DNA of 64,000 nt from Chlorohelix sp037138995 (GCF_037138995.1 NZ_JBAXHI010000001.1:62001-126000); one strand, 5' to 3'; positions 52,206 through 61,286 are shown, numbered from the stretch's first letter. Notes: generated by a model not told the origin, from the sequence alone. Numbers and translations are program-made.

Positions 52206-52210
52206 AAGGG
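52182..52210 (-). terminator. DedA-gene terminator inside the end of larC
   Basis: CCCTTC (52193-52198) pairs with GAAGGG (52205-52210). On the minus strand it is followed by GGATTTTTTATTT, so it terminates the convergent DedA gene. The stem covers the last codons and stop of larC. Confidence 0.72.
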
Positions 52211-52243
52211 AGAAATCTCAGTTAATCAATAGAGTAGCCGATT

Positions 52244-52987
52244 TTAGTCTTTTTTATTAAGTTGCGCGGCAGAGTCAATCTTACTCTTACGCTTGAGCAA
52301 CTTCTTGAGACTATCCATAAAACGTACCCGGTTATCTTTTTCCTTGAAAATATGGTATGCCCCAGGCGCTACTGAAGCTAGAATAATCAGGAATATAATC
52401 GGTAACAGGAATTTATCTATGTCCGGTATTACTTGACCCAAGAAATAGCCCGCCAGAGTGATACAAACTGCAAACACGAAAGCGCCCACCACATTGTAAG
52501 CCAGAAATGTGACATAGCGCATTTTACCCATGCCCGCTACAATCGGCGCAAAGGTGCGTACAATCGGTACAAAACGCGCCAGCAGAACTGTTTTGCCGCC
52601 GTATTTATCGTAAAATTTTTGGGCGCGAATAATATGATCCTTATGAAAGAAAAATGAATCTTCCTTGTTAAACAGCTTCGGTCCAAACTTGTTGCCCGTC
52701 CAATAACCTACGCTATCGCCCAAAACTGCCGCAATAAAACATAGTGGAACCAATAACCAAATATCGAACCAACCCTGAGAAGCAAAAAACCCCGCAGTAA
52801 AAAGCAAGCTATCACCCGGAAAGAAAAAGCCGAACAGCAAGCCCGACTCGGCAAAGACAATTAGCACTACACCGAGCAAGCCAAGAGTTTTGATAAGATA
52901 AACCGGATCGAGGAAAAAGCCGCCTTCTTTGGCGACAGTGTCTGTTGCTGCAATTACATCATAGTTAAGAAAAGTTGTCAGTTCCAA
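52244..52987 (-). CDS. DedA/SNARE-associated family membrane protein 1
   Basis: About 247 residues. The TTG at 52987 is preferred: GGAG lies ten bases upstream, while the in-frame TTG at 52996 directly abuts it. Family parts are VVLIVFAESGLLFGFFFPGDSLLF (the re-entrant Glu helix), AAVLGDSVGYWTGNKFG, and FLARFVPIVRTFAPIVAG-like sequence (LLARFVPIVRTFAPIVAGMG). DedA proteins are thought to move or flip undecaprenyl phosphate or phospholipid and to need the proton gradient. The basic tail is cytosolic. A second, different DedA gene lies upstream. Confidence 0.92.
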   Translation of the reverse strand: MELTTFLNYDVIAATDTVAKEGGFFLDPVYLIKTLGLLGVVLIVFAESGLLFGFFFPGDSLLFTAGFFASQGWFDIWLLVPLCFIAAVLGDSVGYWTGNKFGPKLFNKEDSFFFHKDHIIRAQKFYDKYGGKTVLLARFVPIVRTFAPIVAGMGKMRYVTFLAYNVVGAFVFAVCITLAGYFLGQVIPDIDKFLLPIIFLIILASVAPGAYHIFKEKDNRVRFMDSLKKLLKRKSKIDSAAQLNKKD

Positions 52988-53140
52988 ATTCCGCAAACTC
53001 CTTTTTGGATATTTCCATTAAAATTTTCCACAAAAAACCGTTCTCAATCCCTTGTAGTCGAGGGTTAAAAGCCAAGCCACAATATGCCCCCACCTGTGAA
53101 CGGCAAGAAAATATTCACAAACTTCTTCAAGAGCAAAAGC

Positions 53141-53821
53141 TTATTTCTTGCCTTTGCCGCCCGCAACCGAAACGGCAAGGGATTCTTGCTTGCGCTTCTT
53201 CAGCGAGTTCACCACAAACCAGATAACCAAAATTAGAATGACCACAGCAATCGGATAATCTAGCCAGCCAATTGATGCTCGAATAGATTCGAATTGCGCC
53301 CCTAGCAGATAACCCACCCAAGCTAAGCCCCATGACCAGATAAAGGAGCCAATGAAGGTTAAGGGTAGAAAAACTGCAAGATGAGTGCGTACCACCCCAG
53401 CGGGCAAACTTACAAAAGTGCGTACCACCGGCAGCAAACGAGAAATGAAAGTAGCGAGCGCACCCCAACGATCAAGCCAGCGTTCGGCAATTTCTAGGTG
53501 TCCAACGTTAATCAGCACATACTTGCCGTATTTAACTACCAGAGGTCTGCCGCCAAAGAGTCCGATGTAGTAGCCGATAAGCGAGCCGATAGTGCAGCCT
53601 ATACCACCGATTACACCCGCCCAAACCAGTTGCAACCACACGGGAATATCACTGGCAATAGTACCCACCAGCATCCACCCTGCCAGCGGCATAATAATTT
53701 CGCTTGGTAGCGGAATCATCATGCTTTCGATTGCCATCATCGCTATTACGCCCCACCAGCCAACGCTACCGTAAAAAGTTTTCAGAAATTCGATTAGCCA
53801 GTCTTCAAGACCCTTTAACAC
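53141..53821 (-). CDS. DedA family membrane protein 2
   Basis: A 226-residue protein. GTG at 53821 has GGAGG eight bases upstream. It has MMAIESMMIPLPSEIIMPLAG (the family Glu with Pro-Ser-Glu), GCTIGSLIGYYIGLFGG, and FISRLLPVVRTFVSLPAGVV. This is the other DedA subtype, with PSE in place of PGD. Both may have different lipid substrates. Its C-terminal tail is Lys-rich. It lies about 145 bases upstream of the first DedA gene and could be co-transcribed with it. Confidence 0.93.
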   Translation of the reverse strand: MLKGLEDWLIEFLKTFYGSVGWWGVIAMMAIESMMIPLPSEIIMPLAGWMLVGTIASDIPVWLQLVWAGVIGGIGCTIGSLIGYYIGLFGGRPLVVKYGKYVLINVGHLEIAERWLDRWGALATFISRLLPVVRTFVSLPAGVVRTHLAVFLPLTFIGSFIWSWGLAWVGYLLGAQFESIRASIGWLDYPIAVVILILVIWFVVNSLKKRKQESLAVSVAGGKGKK

Positions 53822-53843
53822 AATTAATCCTCCGATAAATAAT

Positions 53844-53874
53844 TAAAAAAACCACTATTCAAAAATAGTGGTAA
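53844..53874 (-). terminator. Terminator of the MglA/roadblock operon
   Basis: ACCACTATT (53853-53861) pairs perfectly with AATAGTGGT (53866-53874), loop of four. On the minus strand a run of seven Ts follows. It lies after the last gene (stop 53919). Confidence 0.85.
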
Positions 53875-53918
53875 AGCGGGCTTTTGTCAACAAAAAATTA
53901 TTACAGTCAGGTTAAAAA

Positions 53919-54287
53919 CTACTCCCTCGTCCAACGCCAGTATAATACTACTGGAATTAATGCCAGAACAGAGGCGACCAGCAAACCCACATTTGAGATG
54001 GTGCGGAAAATCCAAAGTGCCACCCACATATTGCTATCTCCGGTTAGGTTCGGGTACAGGTAAATATTCGCGACATAGTGAGGTATGGAGAAAGTCAAAA
54101 TCAACAACCAACCCGCGATGCGAGTAAGCCCTTCTACAGGAGGTTTTTGGATAATTTCTAGCAATTCACCCAGAATACGAGCAAACCAGAAAAGCGCCAA
54201 AGCCAGTATAATAAAGCCTATATCCAGCAGTAAAGCTTGCAGTTGTTGTTGCTGGAATAACTCGATAACATTGCCGAATACGGTCAT
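53919..54287 (-). CDS. Three-helix membrane protein of unknown function
   Basis: A 122-residue protein with three membrane segments: about 19-40 (LLLDIGFIILALALFWFARI), 56-76 (RIAGWLLILTFSIPHYVANI) and 90-115 (IFRTISNVGLLVASVLALIPVVL). No motif recognised. It lies 15 bases after the lamin-tail lipoprotein gene on the same strand and is probably the last gene of the MglA operon, just before a terminator. Confidence 0.65.
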   Translation of the reverse strand: MTVFGNVIELFQQQQLQALLLDIGFIILALALFWFARILGELLEIIQKPPVEGLTRIAGWLLILTFSIPHYVANIYLYPNLTGDSNMWVALWIFRTISNVGLLVASVLALIPVVLYWRWTRE

Positions 54288-54302
54288 CGCATCTGCCTCC
54301 CT

Positions 54303-55325
54303 TTACTCAGCCGCCAGTATATCTTTGGCAATATTGCGAAATACATTGATAACCGCAGCACAGGCTATGCCAGAGATGAATAACGAGGTAAAACCAATCC
54401 AGCGATCCTGATCGTTCAAACTGCCTCTGGAAATGAAAGCTAGAATTGTAACAACGTTATAAACCATAATTCCGATTGGAGCCAGCAACAGCAACTGCCA
54501 GTAGGTGCGTTGTTGAGCCAGCGTCTCAAAGCGGCGGGCAATTACCGCTATCATTACGAATACCAGAAAAAGTACCAAACCTCCAACGATAGTAATAACA
54601 TTGGTGGCTTCATTCAGCAAGAAATTATATTTTTCGCGAGGCTGTGGCACAGTGCCACCGGGCGAAATCGATTCATGTATGGTAAAAATACCCGGTTTAT
54701 TTACATCGCGAGGACCCGTCGGTGGAGTTCTCCCAAGACTCTTGGGATTATCACCCCCAATAGAGGAATGCGAAAGATTTACCGAGCCGGAAACGCCGAT
54801 TTTATTCAATAAGGTTTGCGGAGGATTACCCCAACTTACCTGATCGAGCAGTTGACCTCCCTGTAACAAGGTAATGGCATCATCTTTAGGGTCAAGTTCA
54901 CCGAGAACACTCGAACCGTCAAAGGGTACCGCTTTAGAAGATGGAAAAGCGGCTTTGAAATTTGAAACGCTTGATACTACCACCAAGTAAGCGCCGCCCG
55001 GAACTGGCTTCCCTTGTCCTATATCTAGCAAATCGGTTTTCGAGGGGATTAACGCTACTGCCTTTTGGTTACTCAAATCCAGCGAACCTTTAGCAGTTCT
55101 AAGGGTAAGACCGGTAAGATCTAGGCTATTTTCTCCATCCTTGCCCGCCGCATTTGCCAGAATTTCCACCCATTGCAAACCGCCCGCCGCAGAACCGGAA
55201 TATACTTCATTCAACAAAAAACCGGTCGTATTCCCGCTGGGCGTTAGTTCGCCACAGGCAACCAACCCCAGCGCCAGAACCATTAACAGAGCAAGGATGG
55301 AAGGTAACCGCTTTTTATGTTTCAT
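54303..55325 (-). CDS. Lipoprotein with lamin-tail-like domain and membrane helices
   Basis: About 340 residues from the ATG at 55325, which has GAGG nine bases upstream; ATG at 55331 is also in frame. The signal peptide ends LALGLVAC with lipidated Cys24. A lamin-tail-like (LTD) domain at about 35-165 has FLLNEVYSGSAAGGLQWVEI, DLTGLTLRTAKG and LLDQVSWG. Three membrane helices follow at about 235-260, 277-298 and 310-330. A protein with both a lipobox and later helices is unusual. It follows the DUF4388 gene in the MglA operon; the start lies about 70 bases after that gene's stop. Function unknown. Confidence 0.78.
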   Translation of the reverse strand: MKHKKRLPSILALLMVLALGLVACGELTPSGNTTGFLLNEVYSGSAAGGLQWVEILANAAGKDGENSLDLTGLTLRTAKGSLDLSNQKAVALIPSKTDLLDIGQGKPVPGGAYLVVVSSVSNFKAAFPSSKAVPFDGSSVLGELDPKDDAITLLQGGQLLDQVSWGNPPQTLLNKIGVSGSVNLSHSSIGGDNPKSLGRTPPTGPRDVNKPGIFTIHESISPGGTVPQPREKYNFLLNEATNVITIVGGLVLFLVFVMIAVIARRFETLAQQRTYWQLLLLAPIGIMVYNVVTILAFISRGSLNDQDRWIGFTSLFISGIACAAVINVFRNIAKDILAAE

Positions 55326-55392
55326 ATACATCTGCCTCGTCAACCCTATAATCAAAAGCCACCGCAGAGATTTAGAATAAACCGGAAAACTA

Positions 55393-56202
55393 TTACCTAA
55401 TATTGAAAAGCTTGTCAACACAATCGCGCATGTGATCTCTCAGCATATCGGATTTTTTTGGACCTACCAACAAGCGTGAGAGTTTTTGAAAGTTAGCCAC
55501 CAACTCATAAGCCTGATCGAGTGTTATGTCGGTTTCGATATAAATATGCGTGCGTTGATATGCTTGGTCTATCAAGTTTTTAGCGGTTGTACCTAACACG
55601 CCGAAAGCTAGTTCGCTTAACTCTGTATAAAGGATGTATTTAACATTGCGTTGCTGTTTTTCCACCAGACCGAGTTGAAGCAGATGCACAATTACTTTCT
55701 CGGTATTATGCAGGCTTATATTACTTTTGCGAGAAATAGTGGCAATATCGTCCTGACCGTTGATAAAAGTAAGTAATTTCCACTCTTCCGGACGCAGGTT
55801 TATACTGCCGCCCCCCACAGTATGGGGGTTATCAGCAAGGCGTGGCACAATAGCATCACTAGGCAATACCTGACGAATGAGTTTGACCTCATCAGAGCGT
55901 TTAATGCCTTGCATCATAAGCATTTCGCTACTGCTATGAATTTCCTCGCGAGGAGCGGGTTCGCCAGTGATAAATCTAAATTCGCCATCATCGATTGAGA
56001 AAAAAGAAAGGAGAGCTTCCATGCTAGGCAAATTATCGAGTTCGGCGAACACCACGTTCCCGCCTCTAAAATAAATACGCCCCACCGTGGGTTGCCCGCG
56101 ATAGGCGACTTTAATCTCAGCGGCGCCTGTCTGCTTAGTCAAGCTTACCATCTGAATAATGTCTGTTACTGGAAATTCGCGTAGCGAACCTTCCAGAGCC
56201 AT
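55393..56202 (-). CDS. DUF4388 (PATAN-like) signalling protein
   Basis: A 269-residue cytosolic protein. Residues 1-100 are a DUF4388 domain: EGSLREFPVTDIIQMVSLTKQTGAAEIKV, then GRIYFRGGNVVFAEL and ALLSFFSIDDGEFRF. The middle (about 135-190) is a winged-helix-like DUF4388 partner: LRPEEWKLLTFINGQDDIATI and KSNISLHNTEKVIVHLLQLGLVE. The end is helical. DUF4388 proteins often accompany MglA GTPases and roadblock proteins in bacterial polarity or motility systems. It sits 100 bases after the GTPase gene in the same operon. Confidence 0.85.
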   Translation of the reverse strand: MALEGSLREFPVTDIIQMVSLTKQTGAAEIKVAYRGQPTVGRIYFRGGNVVFAELDNLPSMEALLSFFSIDDGEFRFITGEPAPREEIHSSSEMLMMQGIKRSDEVKLIRQVLPSDAIVPRLADNPHTVGGGSINLRPEEWKLLTFINGQDDIATISRKSNISLHNTEKVIVHLLQLGLVEKQQRNVKYILYTELSELAFGVLGTTAKNLIDQAYQRTHIYIETDITLDQAYELVANFQKLSRLLVGPKKSDMLRDHMRDCVDKLFNIR

Positions 56203-56301
56203 GCTGTTTCCTTCACGTTAGCTGTAGATAGTGTTCGGAGGATTAGGGCAACCAAACGGTAAAAGCCTGTTAAGGTTGCTACTTTTAATCCTTGTTCTTA
56301 A

Positions 56302-56880
56302 TTATAACTTACTGATAACCAGTTTACTGATTGACTTAAGCGTATCAAAAACCCCATCGCCCTTGCTGGCAATCGCCTCAAAGCGCGGGACTTTTATGGA
56401 AGAATTTAGATAATGATCCAATACTTCAACTGGTACGGCGTTGGGCATATCTCGCTTGTTATATTGCAATACCAGCGGGAATTCCAGAAATTTCTTACCC
56501 TGAGCCTGAATATTCCGAGCTAATTCTTGTAAACTTTGAATATTCTCGCGTAATTTGCTTTGCTGGCTGTCTGCTACGAAAACTACCCCATCCGCTCCGT
56601 TCAACACCGCCACGCGAGTGCGTTCATACAACACCTGACCCGGTACGGTATATAGGTGGAAGCGGGTTTGGAATCCGTGAACCTGACCCAAATCGAGCGG
56701 AAGAAAATCAAAAAACAGAGTACGCTCGGTTTCGGTAGCAATTGAAAGTAAATCACCTTTGGCATGACCGGGTACCGCGGAATGAATGTACTTTAAATTT
56801 GTGGTTTTTCCGCATAAGCCGGGTCCGTAATAAACAATTTTGCAGTGTATTTCGCGAGCCGCAACATTTATCAGAGCCAT
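56302..56880 (-). CDS. mglA: MglA-family Ras-like GTPase
   Basis: A 192-residue small GTPase. Walker A is YGPGLCGKTTNL (Gly19-Thr27), with Thr-Glu-Arg-Thr-Leu-Phe-Phe-Asp-Phe (ERTLFFDFLP) after switch I, VPGQVLYERTR as switch II (Pro-Gly-Gln in place of Ras Ala-Gly-Gln), VVFVADSQ and the guanine motif NKRDMP. This is the MglA family that controls cell polarity and motility in Myxococcus and Thermus. Two roadblock/LC7 proteins, the usual GTPase-activating partners (MglB), are directly upstream. Confidence 0.92.
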   Translation of the reverse strand: MALINVAAREIHCKIVYYGPGLCGKTTNLKYIHSAVPGHAKGDLLSIATETERTLFFDFLPLDLGQVHGFQTRFHLYTVPGQVLYERTRVAVLNGADGVVFVADSQQSKLRENIQSLQELARNIQAQGKKFLEFPLVLQYNKRDMPNAVPVEVLDHYLNSSIKVPRFEAIASKGDGVFDTLKSISKLVISKL

Positions 56881-56903
56881 TTTTTATTCACCGCAAGTAT
56901 AAA

Positions 56904-57398
56904 TTAGTCCTTAAAGAGTAGGTCAATTGTATCTTCCACGCTGGTACGAAAACTGGTGCTGATTACAGCATCTTTAGCGCGGCTCTCTATTTTTACTCTT
57001 TCCAAAACAGCCCCAAGCTCATCAGTAGCACGCTTGCTCAACACTTTTACCAAACCGATATGGGTACGCTTGTCAAACATAACTACCAACATCCATTGCT
57101 CTTGAATCAGTTCGGTAAAAATATTCTCGCGAACGCCCTGTTGGAATAATACCCTAAAATCTTTTTCTTTTAATAAACGCGCTACTTCCCGACTACTAGC
57201 AAAAGTACCGGCTAACAACGCGCCTAACGCCGTTATATCCTGACGATCTGTATCACCCTGAGAAGCGATGACCTGACCGCTCTTGTCTAGCAACATTGAA
57301 TAGTTCGCCCCAGTTTCAGCCACAAGACGCTCAAGGCATTCCTCAATATTGGAGGTTTCAATCTGAGAAACTATTATACTAGTTAATTGAGGATCCAT
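56904..57398 (-). CDS. Roadblock/LC7-domain protein (MglB-like), longer form
   Basis: About 164 residues from the ATG at 57398, with AGGAG six bases upstream. The first 120 residues form a roadblock/LC7 fold: ECLERLVAETGANYSMLLDKSGQVIASQGD, then ALGALLAGTFASSREVARLL and QEQWMLVVMFDKRTHIGLVKVL. A helical tail of about 35 residues follows, as in MglB proteins. Such proteins form dimers that bind the GTPase and speed GTP hydrolysis. It lies 23 bases before mglA. Confidence 0.88.
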   Translation of the reverse strand: MDPQLTSIIVSQIETSNIEECLERLVAETGANYSMLLDKSGQVIASQGDTDRQDITALGALLAGTFASSREVARLLKEKDFRVLFQQGVRENIFTELIQEQWMLVVMFDKRTHIGLVKVLSKRATDELGAVLERVKIESRAKDAVISTSFRTSVEDTIDLLFKD

Positions 57399-57548
57399 AA
57401 TCTCTCCTGTCAATTCCCGTTATGCCAAGCGGGAGTTGTGTTACAGCTTGCGGCAATTTTAGGCGTGCTTTACCAAAGCGTAAAAAAGCGCCCGAAGCTT
57501 CAAAATTGATTATACAATATAGTATTTGTAAAACCAATAGTAATTGCT

Positions 57549-57908
57549 TTATTCACCCAGAGCATCAATTAATAATTGGCGATATTTTTTACCCAGATAA
57601 CGTATCTTGCCAATACTATTGGGGTCGGTAGAAACCACCAGCAACATAGTTTCTTCAGTCAAAGGCTCTAGCACTATTGCGCCGCCCGTATATTCCAGTA
57701 CAGCCTGTGTGGTAGTGCCACGTTCTGTTTCATGACCGAGAGCCACGCTCATTTGCAAACCGGTAGTAGCAATAGCACAAATCGAATCTACATCCAAATT
57801 GCCCCTACTAAAGCTATCCAACTGCATGCCATCCAAGCTGACTATTGCCGCCATCTCTACGTCTTTTACCGCTTTAAACTTGTTTAATACGTCGCGTAAC
57901 GCCGCCAT
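57549..57908 (-). CDS. Roadblock/LC7-domain protein, short form
   Basis: A 119-residue protein that is a single roadblock/LC7 domain: LNKFKAVKDVEMAAIVSLDGMQLDSFS, then ICAIATTGLQMSVALGHET and EYTGGAIVLEPLTEETMLLVVS. GGGAGG lies five bases before the ATG, a strong ribosome site. It is probably the first gene of the MglA operon and likely acts with the longer roadblock protein as a regulator of the GTPase. A TTGACA at 57997-57992 on the minus strand may be part of a promoter, without a good -10. Confidence 0.88.
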   Translation of the reverse strand: MAALRDVLNKFKAVKDVEMAAIVSLDGMQLDSFSRGNLDVDSICAIATTGLQMSVALGHETERGTTTQAVLEYTGGAIVLEPLTEETMLLVVSTDPNSIGKIRYLGKKYRQLLIDALGE

Positions 57909-58074
57909 TTGCCAGCCTCCCTTTAATAGAGTAGTCAGTATTTAAACTTTTCAAGGTTTATAAGGATTTCTACACAGTTATAACATGATTATGTCAAATT
58001 ATCATCTAATATGCAAGACCCGGCAATAGCCCTTTTCAAGTAAAATTTGACAATGATTCTTAATATAGAAATGC

Positions 58075-59262
58075 CTATTTCAAGCTTGGGAAAACAACAG
58101 GCGGGTGCAGATAAAAGGCAATTCCTAAAATCGCATAAGCCGCCAGCAATTGCAAACCTTCAAACCAGTTACTCTCATTATCCTGCGTAACCAGATTCAT
58201 AATTACTACCGAAACTACAATTGCAATCAACTCAAACTCTCCAAAATAAAGGTCAAGCTGACTATTGCCGCCCATAAAAAAGCCTACAAACACCAGCACC
58301 GGAGCGACAAAAAGAGCAATCTGCGCCGCGCTGCCGATTGAGATACTCAACGCCAGTGTCATTTTGTTCTTCATCGCTACTGTGACAGCAGTGAGATGTT
58401 CGGCAGCGTTCCCGATGATTGCCACCAGAATTACCCCAACAAATAGCTCAGTCCAGCCCAGTTCTTTGGTTAGTGGCTCTATACTACCAACCAATGTTTC
58501 GGAAATCATCCCAATAGTAACGGTAGCTATAACCAACGTAATCAAAGAACGCTTCACACCCCAAGCTGACCCGTGTATAACCTCATCGGTTTTAGCTATC
58601 TCATTTTCATATTCCTGCAAACCCTCCGGCAATTCTTCATCGGCAGTTTCTTTGCTATGAGTACGAAGCGTAAAGAAAAGTTGCGCGGCGTAGGATACCA
58701 GCAGAATAACCGAAACCAGCAAGCTCAGGTTTTCCACCAGTGAAGGCAGGTTATCATTGCGCCCAGATGTGGCTACAAATACCGAAGGTACGATTAGAGC
58801 AATACAGGCAAGGGTCATCTGACTAGCGGAAGAACTAGCAATATAGCGGTTAAAACGCTGATTTTTATAACCCAAGCCCCCGAAAAACATAGACAAGCCC
58901 AATACAAACAGGATGTTACCGATAATTGAGCCGGTAATAGAAGCCTTTACCACCTCCGGTATGCCCTTGGAAAGCGCAATAATGGCAATAATTAATTCCA
59001 CCGCGTTTCCAAAAGTAGCATTGAGCAAACCGCCTAGAGTTGCGCCCATTTTGGAAGCAATTGATTCGGTAGCCTCTCCCAATAGCTTGGCAAGCGGCAC
59101 AATTGCCAGCGCACAAATAAAGAAGGTGGCTATTGGTGACAAATCGGCAAAACGCGCTAACAAAGCAAGCGGTACAAACACATAAAATACGGTCAAAATT
59201 TTGTCGAAAAGCGAGGCACGTCCAAATTCCCCAAAGGCACGCCCAACAAATCCTGCTACCAT
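58075..59262 (-). CDS. Calcium/proton antiporter (CAX family)
   Basis: A 395-residue membrane protein with about eleven helices. The two alpha-repeats that form the ion path are LLNATFGNAVELIIAIIAL (c-1, Gly-Asn-Ala-Val-Glu) and IIGNAAEHLTAVTVAMKN (c-2, Gly-Asn-Ala-Ala-Glu-His). An acidic cytosolic loop (ETADEELPEGLQEYENEIAKTD) sits between the halves. The family exports Ca2+ in exchange for protons. It starts 15 bases after the CtpA protease gene stop and is probably co-transcribed. Confidence 0.93.
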   Translation of the reverse strand: MVAGFVGRAFGEFGRASLFDKILTVFYVFVPLALLARFADLSPIATFFICALAIVPLAKLLGEATESIASKMGATLGGLLNATFGNAVELIIAIIALSKGIPEVVKASITGSIIGNILFVLGLSMFFGGLGYKNQRFNRYIASSSASQMTLACIALIVPSVFVATSGRNDNLPSLVENLSLLVSVILLVSYAAQLFFTLRTHSKETADEELPEGLQEYENEIAKTDEVIHGSAWGVKRSLITLVIATVTIGMISETLVGSIEPLTKELGWTELFVGVILVAIIGNAAEHLTAVTVAMKNKMTLALSISIGSAAQIALFVAPVLVFVGFFMGGNSQLDLYFGEFELIAIVVSVVIMNLVTQDNESNWFEGLQLLAAYAILGIAFYLHPPVVFPSLK

Positions 59263-59277
59263 TTGTACTCCCGTCTG

Positions 59278-60657
59278 CTAAAGTGGTGGTATCTGTTCTT
59301 TATCCAGAAAAAACTTCACGGCGCGTTCCAGTTGTGGGTCGCGTCCTGCGGTAATGTCATCCTGAGTCTGATTTACAACGATATTAGGCTGCAAGCCCTG
59401 CTTTGATATATCTATTTTAGCAGGAGTGTACCATTTTTCAAAAGTGATACGGGCGGTTGAACCATCAAAGAGCGACACTACATATTGGGCTACCCCTTTG
59501 CCATAAGTACGCTGTCCGATTAGGGGGGCGCGGTTTCTATCTCGCAACGCCCCGGCAGTAATCTCGCTGGCGCTGGCAGAATCCTTGTTGACCAGCACTG
59601 CCAACGGAATATCGTACAATGCCAGACCACCTTTATTTTCGGCTACGCTCTCGCTACGGAATTTTACATTATCGGAAGGAATATCGGCATAATATGCCAC
59701 GCCCCCATTCAGAAACCGCGCTAACAAATCTTTAGCAGTATCTACTAACCCGCCACCATTGTTACGCAAGTCCAAAACCAACCCAGTAGCGCCGGCATCG
59801 GTAAGGCGTTTCACTTTTTGGTCAAATTCCTTAATAGTATTAGAGCCAAATACCGAAACATTGATATAACCAATTTTATCCGGTAGTAATTTTACAGTTA
59901 CAGAAGGGCGGATAAACGAATCGCGGGTAATTTCAATATCCAGTTCACGATTATTTTCCGAAGGGCGGCGTAAAGTAACCGTTACTTTTGTACCCTTATC
60001 GCCTCGCAGCAAAGTTGATAATTGCGTTAGATCCTTGCTAGAGTCACCTGTCTGTGTTAGTTCCTGTCCACCCACTTTCAGGAAAATATCGCCTTCCTTC
60101 AAGCCTACTTTCTCGGCAGGAGTACCCTCAAACACCTCTTTTATTGTAATCGTCTTATCTAGGTTATATTGTGTGATAATACCAATACCAACCTGCTGAC
60201 CCGATAGGTTTTGGCTCAATTCGGCGCTACGTGCGGGTGGCACAAATTGGGTAAAAGGGTCACCCAACGAATTAGCGACCGCTTGGGCTGCCGCATAAGC
60301 CATATCCTTATGTTTGATTTTATCGCGTTCGTAATAATAACGGTCTATTAGCGTAAAGGTCTGGCTTAAGTCTAACCATTGGCGATGGGCATCAGTAGGG
60401 ATATTACTAGAACTCAGGATTGGTTTCTGAATCAGGTTCAAAAACCCGTCATCGAAAGGCGTATTCTGCATAAAAATAGTAAAAATAATTCCCAGAAAAA
60501 AGGCAACCACGAACAGAAATATCCCGCCAACTGCTATTTGCAATTTTACAAAGCGTGGTAACAAGATATAATTCGGTTTGGAAGGTGGAAGAATCTGAGG
60601 TTCAGATTCCAGATTTAAATCTTCAGGTTTTGCATCTTCTTGCATTCGGTTAGTCAA
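59278..60657 (-). CDS. ctpA: C-terminal processing protease, S41 family
   Basis: A 459-residue protease. One membrane helix at about 37-60 (LQIAVGGIFLFVVAFFLGII) anchors it outside. A PDZ domain lies at about 155-235 (GIGIITQYNLDKTITIKEV, GTPAEKVGLKEGDIFLKVGG). The protease domain has GLVLDLRNNGGGLVD, Ser362 in DSASASEITAGAL and Lys387 in RTYGKGVAQY: the Ser-Lys dyad spaced by 25 as in E. coli Prc. It trims or degrades envelope proteins. It is first in a pair with the calcium antiporter. Confidence 0.95.
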   Translation of the reverse strand: MTNRMQEDAKPEDLNLESEPQILPPSKPNYILLPRFVKLQIAVGGIFLFVVAFFLGIIFTIFMQNTPFDDGFLNLIQKPILSSSNIPTDAHRQWLDLSQTFTLIDRYYYERDKIKHKDMAYAAAQAVANSLGDPFTQFVPPARSAELSQNLSGQQVGIGIITQYNLDKTITIKEVFEGTPAEKVGLKEGDIFLKVGGQELTQTGDSSKDLTQLSTLLRGDKGTKVTVTLRRPSENNRELDIEITRDSFIRPSVTVKLLPDKIGYINVSVFGSNTIKEFDQKVKRLTDAGATGLVLDLRNNGGGLVDTAKDLLARFLNGGVAYYADIPSDNVKFRSESVAENKGGLALYDIPLAVLVNKDSASASEITAGALRDRNRAPLIGQRTYGKGVAQYVVSLFDGSTARITFEKWYTPAKIDISKQGLQPNIVVNQTQDDITAGRDPQLERAVKFFLDKEQIPPL

Positions 60658-60753
60658 TTCCCCTAAATATAGGTCAAATTAGAGAGTATAGTGCGGTATA
60701 GTAATGATAAAGAAGCAACGTCAGCTAGTCAAACCGAGTCAGACCAATTCAAT

Positions 60754-60782
60754 TTGAAGCGTGTTGATAGGCATGATAAAAT
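60754..60782 (+). promoter_or_regulatory. Promoter of the B12-subunit/meaB/nuclease operon
   Basis: TTGAAG (60754-60759) and TAAAAT (60777-60782), 17-base spacer, about 60 bases before the ATG at 60840. Confidence 0.6.
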
Positions 60783-60839
60783 TTAACATTATTCGGAGCC
60801 ATTCTACATTCAATGCGGAAGCTGAGAAAGGGAAATGCT

Positions 60840-61286
60840 ATGACCCAGCAGAATGAAGTACAACACAAAATCAGAGTATTAATCGCGAAACCCGGTTTAG
60901 ATGGGCATGATCGGGGCGCGAAGGTAGTAACGCGCGGCTTACGAGATGCCGGTATGGAAGTAATCTATACAGGGTTGCACCAAACCCCAGAAATGATAGT
61001 AGAAGCAGCGCTTCAGGAAGATGTTGATGCCATTGGGCTGAGTATTCTCAGCGGCGCTCATACTGTCCTGTTTCCGCGTGTCATGAAGTTGCTGAATGAA
61101 AATAACATGGAAGATGTACTGGTATTCGCCGGTGGCATCATTCCACCGGAAGAAGTGGAAGAAATCAAAAAGCTAGGCATACAGGCTGTTTTCGGTCCCG
61201 GCACCACTATTGAAGAAACTGCCAACTTCATACGCAAGAACGTGCGCCCGACAGCAAGCGCGGCTACCGGGAGTGAAAAACGCTAA
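60840..61286 (+). CDS. Methylmalonyl-CoA mutase small subunit / cobalamin-binding protein
   Basis: A 148-residue B12-binding protein. ATG at 60840 is chosen since AAAGGG is seven bases upstream; an in-frame ATG at 60813 lacks a site. The base-off cobalamin motif DxHxxG is seen as Asp21-x-His23-x2-Gly26 in AKPGLDGHDRGAKVV. GLSILSGAHTVLFPRVM and FAGGIIPPEEVEEIKKLG complete the fold. It is the small component of a two-part acyl-CoA mutase. The catalytic large subunit is not adjacent, but the partner chaperone meaB follows directly. Confidence 0.94.
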   Translation: MTQQNEVQHKIRVLIAKPGLDGHDRGAKVVTRGLRDAGMEVIYTGLHQTPEMIVEAALQEDVDAIGLSILSGAHTVLFPRVMKLLNENNMEDVLVFAGGIIPPEEVEEIKKLGIQAVFGPGTTIEETANFIRKNVRPTASAATGSEKR

